Below are positions 19,772-31,101 of a stretch of DNA of 64,000 nucleotides, piece after piece. Source of the DNA: Plectosphaerella cucumerina (Eukaryota; Ascomycota; Sordariomycetes; Glomerellales; Plectosphaerellaceae); contig JAGPXD010000002.1 of NCBI GenBank assembly GCA_020746995.1, forward strand, positions 3,410,001-3,474,000, in the 5' to 3' direction. The notes under the pieces were generated by a model. The model saw nothing but the letters and a program-made list of their open reading frames with translations. It was not told where the DNA came from and searched no databases. How positions within the stretch are numbered: position 1 is the stretch's first letter; the number at the start of each line of letters is the position of its first letter. A program made the translations under genes and the position numbers.

Positions 19772-21613
19772 CTATGCCTTGTTATCCACGTGGTTGATCT
19801 CCCCGTCAGCGTCAAGCTTCTCCCGCAGAGTCACGGATTGACCCGGAACAGCGTCGTCTCCATCAAAGATAATAGCCATCTGCTCGAGGGTGTGTCCACG
19901 CGTCTCGGGGTACGCAAAGTAGACGACAAAGACGAACAGAGCCAGCAGCACAACGAAGACGATGTAGTACCTCCAGCCAATTGCCTCAAGAGCAATAGGG
20001 TTAACGAAGCAGTTGAGGAAGATGGAGGCGACGGTGGTGCACCAGGCAACGGTTAGGCCACGTGAGCGCAGGCTGAACTGCCAGATCTCGCAGGGGTAGG
20101 CCGTCAGGAGCGGGGTGAGCGCAATGTCGTATCCGCCGTAGAAAAGGAAGAGGAAAGGGATGACGGCAAGGCCAACGGAGGAAGACCCAGTCTGGGCGAA
20201 GGAGCCGCTTAGGCCGGTGACAATGATAAAGGACACCAGCATAATGACGGACGAGGCGAGGAAGAGGAAGCGCCTGCCGAGGCGGTCGACACTCAGGGCG
20301 GCGGCAACGGCCCAAATCAAGTTCCAGACGTTCAAACAGGCATTGATCAGGGTCTGCTGGGTGACGGATGTGACACCGACTGAGTTGAGGACGAGGGGTA
20401 GGTAGTACGACACGACACCGTTGCCTGGATGTGTTAGTCTGTGGACCGAGGGGTACGTAAGGATGAAGCATCATGTGCTTACCAGCCCACTGGGAGATGA
20501 AACCCAGAGTGATAGAGATAAAGAGCCTGTGGCGATTGCCCTTGGTCTTGGTCATATCGGCATACGAGGCTCCCTCGGTGGCCTGCAGCTCTGCGTTGAT
20601 AGTGGTCTCGATCTCCATGACCTGAGTGGTGACGATGGGGTCGGTGCGGTCGCCGCCAGCGTGATGCTTGGCAAGAACTTCGGTGGCTTCCTCGACACGG
20701 CCTACGCTGATGAGCCAGCGGGGGCTCTCGGGGGCCATGAGGAAGCCGGGGAGGGCGGCGAGGGGGAGGAAGATCTGCAGCAGGACGGGGATACGCCAGG
20801 ACCAGTCCGAGGGGATAACACGGGTGCCGAAGGTGACCCAACCGCAGATTGTACCTCCCAAATACCTTTCAAATCTCATTAGACAGCCGAAAAGGGTAGT
20901 TTACGAGTCGTAGGGTAAGACTTACCATCCGCACATGAACAAAGCGCTCACAATGGCGCGTTGGGACGGGTGGGCGATCTCGTTGATGAGGACAGGAGCC
21001 GAGTTGCCGAGCCAGCCCGATGCCATGCCTATGAAGAGCCGGGAGACGGTAAAGGTCTTTTCGTTCTGGGCAGCAGCCTGCATGCCGATGCCGAGGACGA
21101 TGAAGGCGTAGCCAAAGTAGATACCGACCTTACGGCCGTAGCGGTTGGACACCCAAGCTGCGAGGGGAAAGGTAACACCGTTGCCCAACCAGTAGATGGC
21201 TGTGATCCATCCTAGGTATGCCCCGGAAGGATTCTCCATAAAGGTATTCCAGGTTTTAAGGGCCAAGAGCCCTCCCATAATTCCACCATCATATCCTTCT
21301 CAAAAGTTAGTTTCGTTGTTCTATAGCGGACTTGAGAGCTCATGGGGGTCAGTGGGAGTCATGCCACGTGGTGTGTGGGCATGAGCAACTCCCGAAACAG
21401 CCCGGTGGGGTAATGAACAACTCGGCAGGTAGACGTACCGTTGGCAGATGCTTGGGACACCGTGTTAGGGAGAAGACTAGAAAATACGGGGCGATTCTAG
21501 GGTTGCTCACAGAAGAGGACGAGCGAGAGGATGCTGTAGTTCAGCCTGACCATGTGGCTCTTCTTCCACCACGGGATGGCATCGGCCTTTGTCGTCATTT
21601 CCACGGCGCCCAT
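19772..21613 (-). CDS. MFS sugar transporter (hexose/lactose-permease type)
   Basis: Plasma-membrane sugar:H+ symporter, 506 residues from five exons: 21613-21511, 21450-21439 (12-nt microexon), 21295-20926, 20865-20483 and 20424-19772. Sugar porter signatures are present: SSANGYDGGIMGGL across the first three exons, NRYGRKVG, PESPRWL, DRLGRR and PETRGHTLEQM. About twelve hydrophobic segments are visible. The microexon encodes the residues that restore the conserved NGYDG motif, which strongly supports the splicing. Intron 2 (143 nt) is copy B of the introner-like element. It is divergent from the GH3 beta-glucosidase gene, suggesting that the imported sugar may be a beta-glucoside; this is an inference from position only. 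Confidence 0.92.
21296..21438 (-). repeat. Introner-like element copy B (143-nt intron of the sugar transporter)
   Basis: This intron starts GTACGTCTAC (copy A: GTACGTCAAC) and contains the identical 15-nt block at 21357-21371. It has a CTAACT branch region as in copy A and ends GAGAAG. A hairpin with GCTCATG/CATGAGC arms sits where copy A has GAGCTAC/GTAGCTC. The other introns of this gene are 58-60 nt. Confidence 0.7.
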
Positions 21614-22558
21614 GATGAATGGAGCAAGGTGATCGGAGGCGATAGAGGTTGACAAGCAGAGATCTGCAAAGGGCGAGATGCTGGGCAGTGGTGTTTGTCG
21701 ATTCGAAGACCTGGCGAGAACAGCAAGAGGGTTGAACTTCTGGGCCCCGAGTCGGTATTTATGTATTCGTCGCAGACACGATGTCATGACGAGCCCTCCG
21801 AATCCGAGATGAATTCGCCGACAAGTTTTGCGCACGAAATTGACGTCGTCCGACTAGCTCGAGGGCGGCCGGGGTGATACCCTGGGGGCGCCACGGGGTA
21901 CTGCCGGCACGGCCCCCCATGGCTATGCATTCCCCCCAAGAGTGCAACAGGGATGGGATCCTCCGCTTCAGACCGACTTCGCATGGTCAGATGCGGTGGG
22001 AAGCCGCAGAATTGGTCTACGAGGTGGGCTTGCCACGCGGTATGTCCGACTCCATGGCTCGGAGCGAGTCAGTCAGATGCTTTGAGGCGGACAATCTGGA
22101 GCTCAGCTGACGGCAGAATACGGAGTACGCCGCTAGTGCTGTGGAGTAGCAGACTGAGGCGGAGAGTCGTGATGGTCTGGGTTGGTTCGGTGGGTGGTTC
22201 GGCGGATGGTTTGGGTGATACATGGAAGTTGGGCGGGGTGATTCAGGGGTTAGCGATTCAGGGCCTAGGGAGTATCTCCGCCTCGTCAGGCCTGAGTCCC
22301 CAACGATGAGCATGCGGGGGTTCAGAGGCGGAGAATTATTGATTGAGCCGAAAAGGCTTAGCAACGTCAGAAGTCATGCGGATTTTCTTTCCGGCCAAGG
22401 GATGAATCAGAAGCGGTCGGTATAATTACATGCTTCATCTTTCTCCTCAAGACTCCAACCGAGTTGAGCGACGTGCTGAGAGATGAAGGTTGTTTTGTCC
22501 CGTCCCTAGTCTCAAGAATACTCATTCGCTCGGTATACCACCCCCCAATACAAGCAAG
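21614..22558. other. Divergent promoter region, sugar transporter / beta-glucosidase
   Basis: 945 bp shared by two divergently transcribed sugar-related genes. Three matches to the CreA consensus SYGGRG (21882-21887, 22233-22238, 22314-22319) are visible. The motif is only six bases, so chance matches are expected in GC-rich DNA. The right end is pyrimidine-rich, as in fungal leaders. No coding sequence was seen. Confidence 0.45.
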
Positions 22559-25208
22559 ATGCTTCGCCCGGCTATCGATGTCGAGGCGCTCATGGAGCAG
22601 CTGACCCTCGAGGAAAAGGTCGAGCTATCGGCCGGTGAGTGATACCCCTCCTTTCCCCCCCTCCCCCGGACAACAACCCCTGACTTCCCCAGGCGTCGGT
22701 TGGTGGCACACGGCGACCATAGACCGTCTCTCCATTCCGCCCATCCGTCTCTCTGATGGGCCTAACGGCGTCCGAGGCACGCACTTCTTCGACAGCACAC
22801 CCTCGGCCTGCCTGCCATGCGGTACAGCTTTGGGCGCCAGCTTCGACATGGATCTGATCAGCCGCCTCGGTGGCCTCTTATCTGATGAGGCTCACGCCAA
22901 AGGCGCTCACGTACTGCTGGGTCCTACCGCCAACATCCAGCGCGGTCCCCTCGGCGGCCGCGGATTCGAGTCCTTCTCCGAGGACCCTTTCCTGTCGGGC
23001 ATTATCTCTGGCCACTACGTCAAGGGTGTGCAGGCCAAGGGTGTGTCAGCGACGATGAAGCACTTTGTGTGCAATGACATGGAGAGCGAGCGCATGGCCG
23101 TGGATATTCGCATTAGCGAGCGTGCCCTCCGCGAGATCTACCTGCTCCCTTTCATGATGGCTGTCGAGATGGCCCGTCCCCGCGCCTTCATGACCGCCTA
23201 CAACAAGGTCAACGGCCTCCACGCGCCCGAGAACCCCCACCTCCTCAAGGACATCCTGCGCGATGAGTGGAAGTGGGACGGCCTCGTCATGAGCGACTGG
23301 TTTGGCACTTACAGCACAAGCGAAGCCATAAAGGCAGGTCAGGACCTTGAGATGCCAGGCCCGACGCGCTGGCGCGGCGAAGCCCTAAAACACGCCGTCA
23401 CATCCAACAAGGTCCGCGAGTCGGATCTCGACGACCGCATTCGCGCCATCCTGAAGCTAGTCAAGCATGCTCTCGAGAACACGAGCATCCCTCCCAATGC
23501 GCCAGAGACGCAGCTCAATACACCCGAGCACGTGGCACTGCTCCGCGAGGCGGCGGCCAAGTCGCTCGTGCTGCTCAAGAACGACGACACCATCCTCCCC
23601 TTTGACCCCTCCAAGCGCGTGGCCGTCATCGGGCCCAACGCATCCATTGCCACGTACTGCGGCGGAGGAAGCGCCTCGCTCCGCGCCTACAGGACCGTCT
23701 CGCCCCTCGAGGGTATCAAGGCTCAAGCTTCGGACGTGGTCTTCTCGCAGGGCGCGTATGGGCATAAGTCTCTGCCGCAGCTGGCGCGGGCGCTTCGCAC
23801 GATTGACGGAGCGCGCGAGGGCTATAACCTGCGCATCTACAATGAGCCATGGTCGGAAAAGGGGCGCGTGCCGCTGGAGGAGAGGGTTCTGGATGATGCG
23901 TACGTCTGGTTCGTCGACTATGAGCATCCGGACCTTGAGGACAAGTGGTACGCCGAGCTGGAAGGCACCCTGACGCCCGAGACGTCAGCCGAGTGGGACT
24001 TTGGGCTGACGGTGCACGGGACGGGAGAGCTGTTCATCAACGGTGAACTGGTCGTGTCCAACGTCCGGAATCAGCGGATGGGAGGTGGCGCGTTCGCAGG
24101 ATGCGGCACCGTCGAGGAGACGGGCGTCATGCGGCTTGAGGCCGGAAAGAGCTACAACGTGCTCGTCCGGTGGGGGTCCTCGCTGACGTCCGATCTCAAG
24201 GTTTCGGGCGTTGTGGACTTTGGACAGGGTGGTCTGCGACTGGGTGGCTGCCCAAAGCTTGAGTCCGCTGCGGCGCTTGAGGAGGCCGTTCGCGTGGCCA
24301 AGGAGGTTGACCAGGTGGTGCTCTGCATTGGTACCAGCGGCGAGTGGGAGAGTGAGGGCCAGGACCGGGCGAACATGAACCTCCCTCCCGGAACAGACGA
24401 GCTCGTCAGGGCGGTTCTTGCGGCGAACCCGAGGACGGCTGTCGTCGTGCAGAGCGGTACGCCCGTGTCGATGCCCTGGGTTGATGACGCGGGTGCTATT
24501 CTGCAGGCGTGGTTCGGTGGCAATGAGGCCGGCAACGGTATTGCCGATGTGCTCTTCGGAGCCGTCAACCCTGTGAGTTTTCTTTGTCTTCTCAATTTGA
24601 CGACAGCTACTAACGGTGAGCAGTCGGGAAAACTCCCCATCACGATGCCTCGTCGCGTCGCTGATAACCCCAGCGCGTTGTGCTTCCGCTCCGAGGCCGG
24701 TAGGGTGATCTATGGCGAGGATGTCTACGTCGGCTACCGGTGGTATGACACGCTCGACATCGAGCCTCTGTTTCCCTTTGGCCATGGTCTCTCCTACACG
24801 ACCTTTACGCTGTCAGATGTTGAGACGCCCGTCATCGACGCTGACAAGGTCACTGTCCGCGTCGTCGTCAGGAATGGTGGCGCTCGCGATGGCACCGCTG
24901 TCGTTCAGGCGTACGTTGCGCCGCCAGCGGCCACGCCTGTTACGGCGACTGCTGCGAGCCGTGTGACCAGACCGACCAAGGAGCTTAAGGGCTTCGCGCA
25001 GGTGCGGCTCTCTGCTAGGGCTGAGGGCGTCGCGGAGATCGAGATGGATGTGCTGCGCACGACAAGCTACTGGAGCGAGATGGAGGATTGCTGGCGGAGC
25101 GAAGCTGGCACATACAAGGTGCTGCTGGGTATGAGCAGCCGGGGTGATCTTGTCGAGACGTCGTTCACCCTGGAGAGGGCGAGAACGTGGCGGGGACTGC
25201 GGGAGTAG
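22559..25208 (+). CDS. Glycoside hydrolase family 3 beta-glucosidase with PA14 domain, intracellular
   Basis: Hydrolyses terminal beta-D-glucosyl residues. Three exons (22559-22634, 22693-24572, 24624-25208), 846 residues. The order is GH3 N-domain with KHFVCNDMESER and the nucleophile in GLVMSDWFG (Asp227), start of the GH3 C-domain, an inserted PA14 domain (about 400-540, with FTVHGTGELFING-like strands), the rest of the C-domain with CIGTSGEWESEGQDR (candidate acid/base Glu), and a fibronectin-III-like end. No signal peptide is present, so it should act in the cytosol on imported substrate. The second intron (51 nt, TACTAAC branch point) has no stop and keeps frame, so an unspliced form would still be translatable. 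Its neighbours are a sugar transporter and a zinc-cluster regulator. Confidence 0.95.
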
Positions 25209-25793
25209 GTTTGCAGTGCAGGTTTGAACACGATTCGAATGCCAACTTGCAGATCCCTGCGTGCCTTCCTGGATTTCGTCTGATCTGCGAACGATTCTAT
25301 CAAACTGCGACGAACTGAACCCACAGTTGCCAGAGCGCAACAAGTTGAGTCCCTGAAATGGATCATCAGGTCCAGAGGTTAAGCTGCTGTAGGGAATCAT
25401 CTGGGGAAAAACCAAGAGGAAGTGTGAAGCCATCCAAACAAGCCTGACCGCCGCTTGCTCCGAGTCGGCGGCATCATGATTCTTGTCTTGCCCGTACATT
25501 TTCCGTGAAGATACCATGCCAAGTGTGATGATGTCGGTCATCGGCAAGGAGCATGTACCTTGTCACAGCCTCAGTTTGGGCCGGTACCTGCATCGAGAAA
25601 AGGGGCCGACAATGCCTGCCCTCCAAGTTGTCCGACCATATTTGCCCCTCCAGGCTCATGACTCGCATGTCGCGTGGCCGCCATCCGGCCCCCCGAGATC
25701 CAGTTTTTCCCCCACATGCCATTTCTCCGCCTCAGCCCTTCTCCAGCTTTTCTCCCCCTTCCCCTCCATCTCCATCCCATCCATACGGTCGCC
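25209..25793. other. Intergenic between beta-glucosidase and zinc-cluster regulator
   Basis: 3' UTR of the GH3 gene and promoter of the next plus-strand gene. A CT-rich leader precedes the ATG at 25794. No gene was seen. Confidence 0.5.
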
Positions 25794-27796
25794 ATGGCCT
25801 CCGAGCCTCCGGAGAACGACGAGCCGACGCCCAGACGAGAGCTGGCATCGCGCGCGTGCGATGCCTGCAGAGCGAGAAGGAGGAAATGCGTCTTCGACTC
25901 CGGCGGACTGGAAGCCGCGGCGCAATGCTCAGGCTGTTCAAGACTCGGCATCTCATGCAGCTTTGAGATCCCGACGCGGCCCCGCGGGCCCAAGAGGAAG
26001 AGGTGAGGGATGACCTGTGCGATGAACATACGATAGCGCTGATAGTCCGAAAAGAGACAGACCATCTGCATCTCCCCTCCCCCAGACCCAGACCGTCCTG
26101 CAGCCTAACAATGGCAATGGCAACGGTAGAGACTCTGTCATCGCCCAGTCGTCGCCACTGCCAGCAAATCTGGGCGTCTTCTCACCCCAAGACAACCAAT
26201 GCCATGCTGTATCATACGGCTCCCCGCGGCATTCATTCCTCACCGACGAGCTTTGCTCCAGGCCTCTATTCCTCACCATCATGGCCGACTACATCGACCG
26301 TATCTATCCCCTCGTGCCCGTCGTTCACCTCCCAACCTTCCGCCGCAACCTGGACACCAGTCGCGACGCAACAGACGTCGACTTCCTCTCACTCACCATC
26401 GCCATCGCCGCCCTGACCATCGGCCTCTTGCCCTCGCGATTCCCCGCCTATATGGCCATGGACCCTGGCGCTGCCACCCGCTTCCCCGCCCGGGCGCCTT
26501 TCATGTCTTATTGCGTCCAGATGTGCCTGCGCTTGCGGTCGCCGGCATACTGGGAGGAAATCAGCCACTGCAAGTGGGCCATCTCCTACACCCTGACAAT
26601 GGGCGTCTTCCACGTCGGCCAGGTAAATCAGAGTCGTATGTTTGAGGCCGAGGGCGCGCAAATTGCTCGCCTGCTTGGCTTTCACCGTCTTTCGGACTAC
26701 GAGGGGCTGAACCCTATCGAAACCCAGTTGAGGAAGAAGGCATTCTGGATGACCTTCTATTCTTTCTCGTGAGTCATCTCTGCCGGCTCGCTCGACTGTT
26801 GCTTTGCTGACAGCTACATAGGCATTCCAAGGTCCAGCCTGGCCGGCGGAATCACATCGCTTACCTCGACAACTACATGCTGCGTGAAGTAGACTTCGTT
26901 GGCCTTGAGCCTCTAGACGTTCCGGACGAGTACATCAACGAGATGCACGTGGAAACCCCGGCGCCGACCTGCGCCCCCGGCTTCACCCACGTCACCGCCT
27001 TCATCGTCGCCTCTCGTATCTTTCATCAGGCCATGAGGGAAGCCATGTTCAACGACGGGTGCAACTGTGGATATGGACGAACACTGGAGGAGAAGCTTTC
27101 GAGCCTGCAGAGTCTCTTCCACGAGCTCAAGTATGCCCTTGACCATTTGCCACCGCACATGCGCCAGTGGGCCGTCGGCGGCATTAACGGAGCGGCTTCT
27201 CACGAGAGGGGCCTGGGCGTGGAGAGACCGATTACCGGAAGAGACCTGTGCCGTGACGGAGATGACACTCGACCATCCGAGGCTGAGGTTGCACACGCGC
27301 GAGACGAGATCAGCAGGGCCAACATTCACGTCACCCACCTGTGGTTCCAGAGCTATCTCCTCGATCAAATGGACGAGGTTGTCCAGGAGATGGATGCCGC
27401 TGGTGGACAGGACTCCGCCACCCCTGGGTGGGCGACGGCGCGGCTCGAGGCCAACTGGAGGGACCGCGAGGACGTGTGCCGCCAGCTACTACACGTCGTT
27501 CACAGCATCCAGCATGTGCACCTGGAGCCCAACGGGAACTACTTGGTGAGTGTCAGAGGCAGCGTGACGATAATACCCAGTCAAGCTGACGCTGTGTTTA
27601 GACATATAAGATCCGCGCTGTCGCCACCTCGCTCCTCAACTGCCCCTTTACGCTCGACGCGCACATGACGCAAAGGGCAACCGGATATGTGCGCGAGTTC
27701 TCAAAGGTCCTCTCATATCTCGACCACACCGAAATCCTCAACATCGACGGCCTCGAGACGTGGGTTGATCGCGACCGTGTTGGCCCGCTGACGTAG
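25794..27796 (+). CDS. Zn2Cys6 transcription factor with MHR domain, next to beta-glucosidase
   Basis: Four exons (25794-26002, 26061-26768, 26822-27545, 27602-27796), 611 residues. The zinc cluster is Cys22, 25, 32, 45, 48, 55, with a long 12-residue third loop, followed by RPRGPKRKR. This arrangement occurs in fungal regulators of sugar use with an RGPK-type linker. The fungal transcription factor domain follows (IDRIYPLVPVVHLPTFRRNL, RKKAFWMTFYSFSHSK). The exon 1/2 junction was chosen because it keeps frame and restores KRKRPSASP. Its position behind the beta-glucosidase and sugar transporter suggests a local regulator, which is an inference. Its stop codon is five bases from that of the convergent next gene. 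Confidence 0.88.
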
Positions 27797-27801
27797 CCCC
27801 C

Positions 27802-29459
27802 CTACACGAAAGACGGCAGCGTCTTGCAGAAGCTGATGACCGCCGTCAGCTTGTCCAAATAGCCGGGCGGCGTCCGCTCCGACGCATGGAGATCGTTCTG
27901 ATTCCAGATGGCTTGCAGCAGACCCCTCCTCATGCATGCTAGACGTGGGTCTGGTACTGCTTCTTCGGTCCTGCGGACCAGGTCGAGCACAATTTCGCGG
28001 TCTTCGTCCGTGTCGGCCTCGAAGCCGATGACGATGAGTGCAAACGGCCGCGCGCACTCGGTCAAGCTGCCGAGGAGACGCAGGCCGGCACGAGCGTGCG
28101 CGTCTACCCTGGCGCCTGCCTGACCTGATGCTCGCCCGAGATAGATCAGCGTCGCCAGTCGGTACAGCCGGGCTATATCCTCGGCGGGATCGCCTGAATC
28201 GTGATCGTTTGAGACGAGCCTCTCCTCAATCTCGTCACGCATCAACCGCAGCTTGTCGCGGTACTCCGGGGACGCGCTGCGGGGGTCAGACGGGGAAACA
28301 ACAGTTTCGACGACCTCGGAAAGGGTGCGCAGGGCGTTATTGCGTCTCTGCATCGACGTACACGGCACCAGGCGTGGATCACCCTCCCAGGGGCGCTTCG
28401 GAAGCTCCGGCAGAAGGTTGCTCGGTGACGTTGAGTGCCCAGCTAGCCCAGGGGCCCAGTGGCGAAGACTGAACTTGGAGAGAACTTCATGATGGTACAC
28501 CCAGTCGGAGAGATCAGACAGGTCGGCCTGGCTATCGAACCAGGCCAGCGAGACGGTGGCGACGACGTCTCTGACACCCATCATGTACCGGATCCATTGG
28601 TGGGATGTTTCTGAATGGGAGTAGACCTGGAGGTTTGCATGTTAGCAGTCTGGACCTAACAGATCACGAGGAACGTCGCCTGCCTCGACGATGCACAGAA
28701 TCAGGCCTGCTGAGACGTGCTGAGCTGCATTGTGTGCGGTGATGCCTTGTTTGGCTGAGGCAACAAGGGCCTGAATGGCGGAAAGCTTGAAGCGCTGTGT
28801 CTGAATACAGTCGCCGTACCGGAGCAGCGATGACAAGGCGATCATGGCACGGTGGACCGCCATGCAGGCTGGGGAGCCGTTTGAGAGGGAAATGCGTTTG
28901 AGGAGGCCTCCCAGGGGCTTCTCGTTAAAGGTTACGAGCGTCTTGGATACCTTACTATCAACTGAGGTGAGGAAATCAGTGGCCGTCATCAGTGTATGAG
29001 AAGAGTGAGCACCAACAGTATTCCATGAGATGACTCTCGCCGGCGGTTATGTTGTGTGGCATCCAGGAGAGCCTGCACGGCGGCATGATCAAGTCATACT
29101 CTGGGAAGATGGCTGCTGTTCGGCCTTGACTGACGAGGAAATGATACACGCTGACGTCCCAGCTCGTCGTGTGAATGAAGTGTGTGGTCCCATCCCCGTT
29201 CCGACTTTGACCTGGACGGAGCCTGGTGACGGGCGCGACGAGGTGCCGTTTTCGGTCATTGGGCCGCGGCCAGGAGAGGCGAAGGCTGTAACCCGGACAT
29301 GCTCGGCCAGAGGATATGCACTGCGAGCAAGCTGGGACCGCTTTGTCACAGCGCTTCTTGCGATCTGCGGCCTGTCAGTCGGTGTTGATGCGGATGAGAG
29401 GCGAGGCTTGGCAGGAAAGGGCACTTACTCACACACGCACCGCACCGTTTGTTGGACAT
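27802..29459 (-). CDS. Zn2Cys6 transcription factor with fungal_trans_2-type domain
   Basis: Four exons: 29459-29429, 29364-29017, 28961-28684 and 28626-27802, about 493 residues. The zinc cluster is split by the first intron; using the GTAAGT donor at 29428 restores canonical spacing (Cys6, 9, 16, 23, 26, 33). The linker SLRLSWPRPNDRKR and the block SKTLVTFNEKPLGGLLKRIS fit the PF11951-type fungal regulators. The second intron uses a GTTGGT donor. The third junction is either a GC-AG intron (28627-28683) or a weak GTTCCT donor nine bases further; the first gives the smoother IVE-VYSHSE join. Target unknown. It is convergent with the preceding regulator and divergent from an SDR gene. Confidence 0.82.
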
Positions 29460-30039
29460 GACGGCAAAGAATTGATAAGCTTGATCTGGGATGATGAGGA
29501 AAAGTTGGAGTGTCGCAAAAAGTTGTCGAAATTCCGAGAGTGGAGGGGACGGCTGGTGTCTTCAAGTTGGGGGCTGAGTAGGGCGTGCGTCCTGTTGGCA
29601 ACGACTGATTATGAAGCATCCAGGGGAGGAGAAGCTCCTGGCGAATCAGACGCGTGCGGGTCCGGGGTCGATCTGAAGGACAGGCATCTTTATGCGACGG
29701 CGCCTTGCCAGAACCAGACTGGCGTCAATGCTGGCGGGTCGGTGTGGTGACCGAGAAAAGGGGTTTCGGTGAATCTCGGTCAACACCATCTCAGGGGCAT
29801 CTATTTGCGCAGCCGCCAGAGGTTCCGTTCGAATGCTTAGAAATGAGGAATAGTTCCGGCATCATGAAGAAGAGCACCATTGATCTCACAGCGGGTATAT
29901 AACACTGCGATCATGCCCTGTCGGTGGTGGTGGAGAGTCTCAGACAGCATCTTACATTCACATCGACCATCAGCTCATCGTTAATCATCACCCCCAGTCA
30001 ACACTTTGCAAGCACTTCCAGCCTCCAATCCACCTCATC
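29460..30039. other. Divergent promoter region, zinc-cluster regulator / SDR
   Basis: 580 bp between the start codons of two divergent genes, with a clear TATA box 144 bp upstream of the SDR start. A regulator divergent from a metabolic gene often controls it, but no operator can be shown here. Confidence 0.5.
29896..29902 (+). promoter_or_regulatory. TATA box of the SDR gene
   Basis: TATATAA lies 144 bp upstream of the ATG at 30040 and is followed by a CA/CT-rich leader. It is a good positional match for a core promoter. Confidence 0.5.
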
Positions 30040-31101
30040 ATGTCGAACTCTTGGCTCATTACTGGCGTCTCCAGGGGCATTGGCGTTTGTACATCTTCCT
30101 TGTTCGGCTACATCTTTCACTGACAGCAGCCCAGTTCGCCCTCCTCAAGAACCTCTCTGAGAACCCGGAAAACATCGTCATCGGTCTCGTCCGCGACAAA
30201 GTAACCACCGACAAGAAGATTGCCGATGAGATTGGCAACCGCTCCAACATTCACATCTTCCAGGCAGACCTCCTCAACTTCGATGACCTCAAGGTGAGTA
30301 GTCTATGCCTTAAACACAACACACCTCGAACCTGTCAAGAGTCACTCCTAACCAGAAACACAGAACACCGTCGAGCCTGTGTCCCAGATTACCGGTGGCC
30401 GCATCGACAACATCATCGCAAATGCAGCTCTCCTCCAACACCCTGACGTCAACTTTCCCATCGGCGTCGCGTAAGCATCTTTCCTTCTTGAACAGGCCCC
30501 CAGATCTCTGACACATCAATCAGCGCCGAGAACCCCGAAAGGCTCGAGGAGGCGTTCCTCGACACATTCCGTGTCAATGTTCTTGGCCAGGTGAAGCTAT
30601 TCACCGTCTACATGCCCCTCCTTCTCAAGGGCCGATCCAAGAAGGCCGTCGCCATCAGCTCGGCCATGGGAGACCTCACCATGATCCGAACGATCAACAT
30701 GAAGCTCTCGGCGCCATACGCGGTCAGCAAGGCGGCCCTCAATGCCGTGATTGCCAAGTATCACGCCCAGTATCACGAAGAGGGTGTCCTGTTCCTCGCC
30801 ATCTGCCCGGGCTTTGTCGAGACCGGACAATATGGAGAGAGTGAGTGTGGCTGGAATTGTCCCATTTTTCCGAGTCTTGTAGCAACGGCTGACCATTTGC
30901 CTTCTCACAGTCACTCCCAAGGAAGCTGCATACGTTGGGGAGATGGTCGAATCATTCTCCAAGCATGCCCCTGACGCTCGCAAGCGGGAGCCCTACGAGG
31001 CGGCCAATGACATCCTGTCCGTCATGAACAAGGCGAGCCTGGAGAACGGGGACGGTGGCCAGTTCCTGTCCCACCTGGGCAGCACTACGCAGTGGCTTTA
31101 G
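30040..31101 (+). CDS. Short-chain dehydrogenase/reductase
   Basis: NAD(P)-dependent oxidoreductase, substrate unknown. Five exons (30040-30084, 30135-30293, 30364-30470, 30524-30840, 30911-31101), 272 residues. Classical SDR marks: TGVSRGIG nucleotide-binding motif at residues 8-15, NIIANAAL in place of NNAG, the catalytic serine in AISSAMG and the YAVSK motif (YxxxK). The first exon is only 45 nt and holds most of the glycine motif; the joint GIG-FALLKN is restored by splicing. Neighbours are a divergent zinc-cluster regulator and a downstream C2H2/Zn2Cys6 regulator plus an SRPBCC protein, which may form a small metabolic group. Confidence 0.9.
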
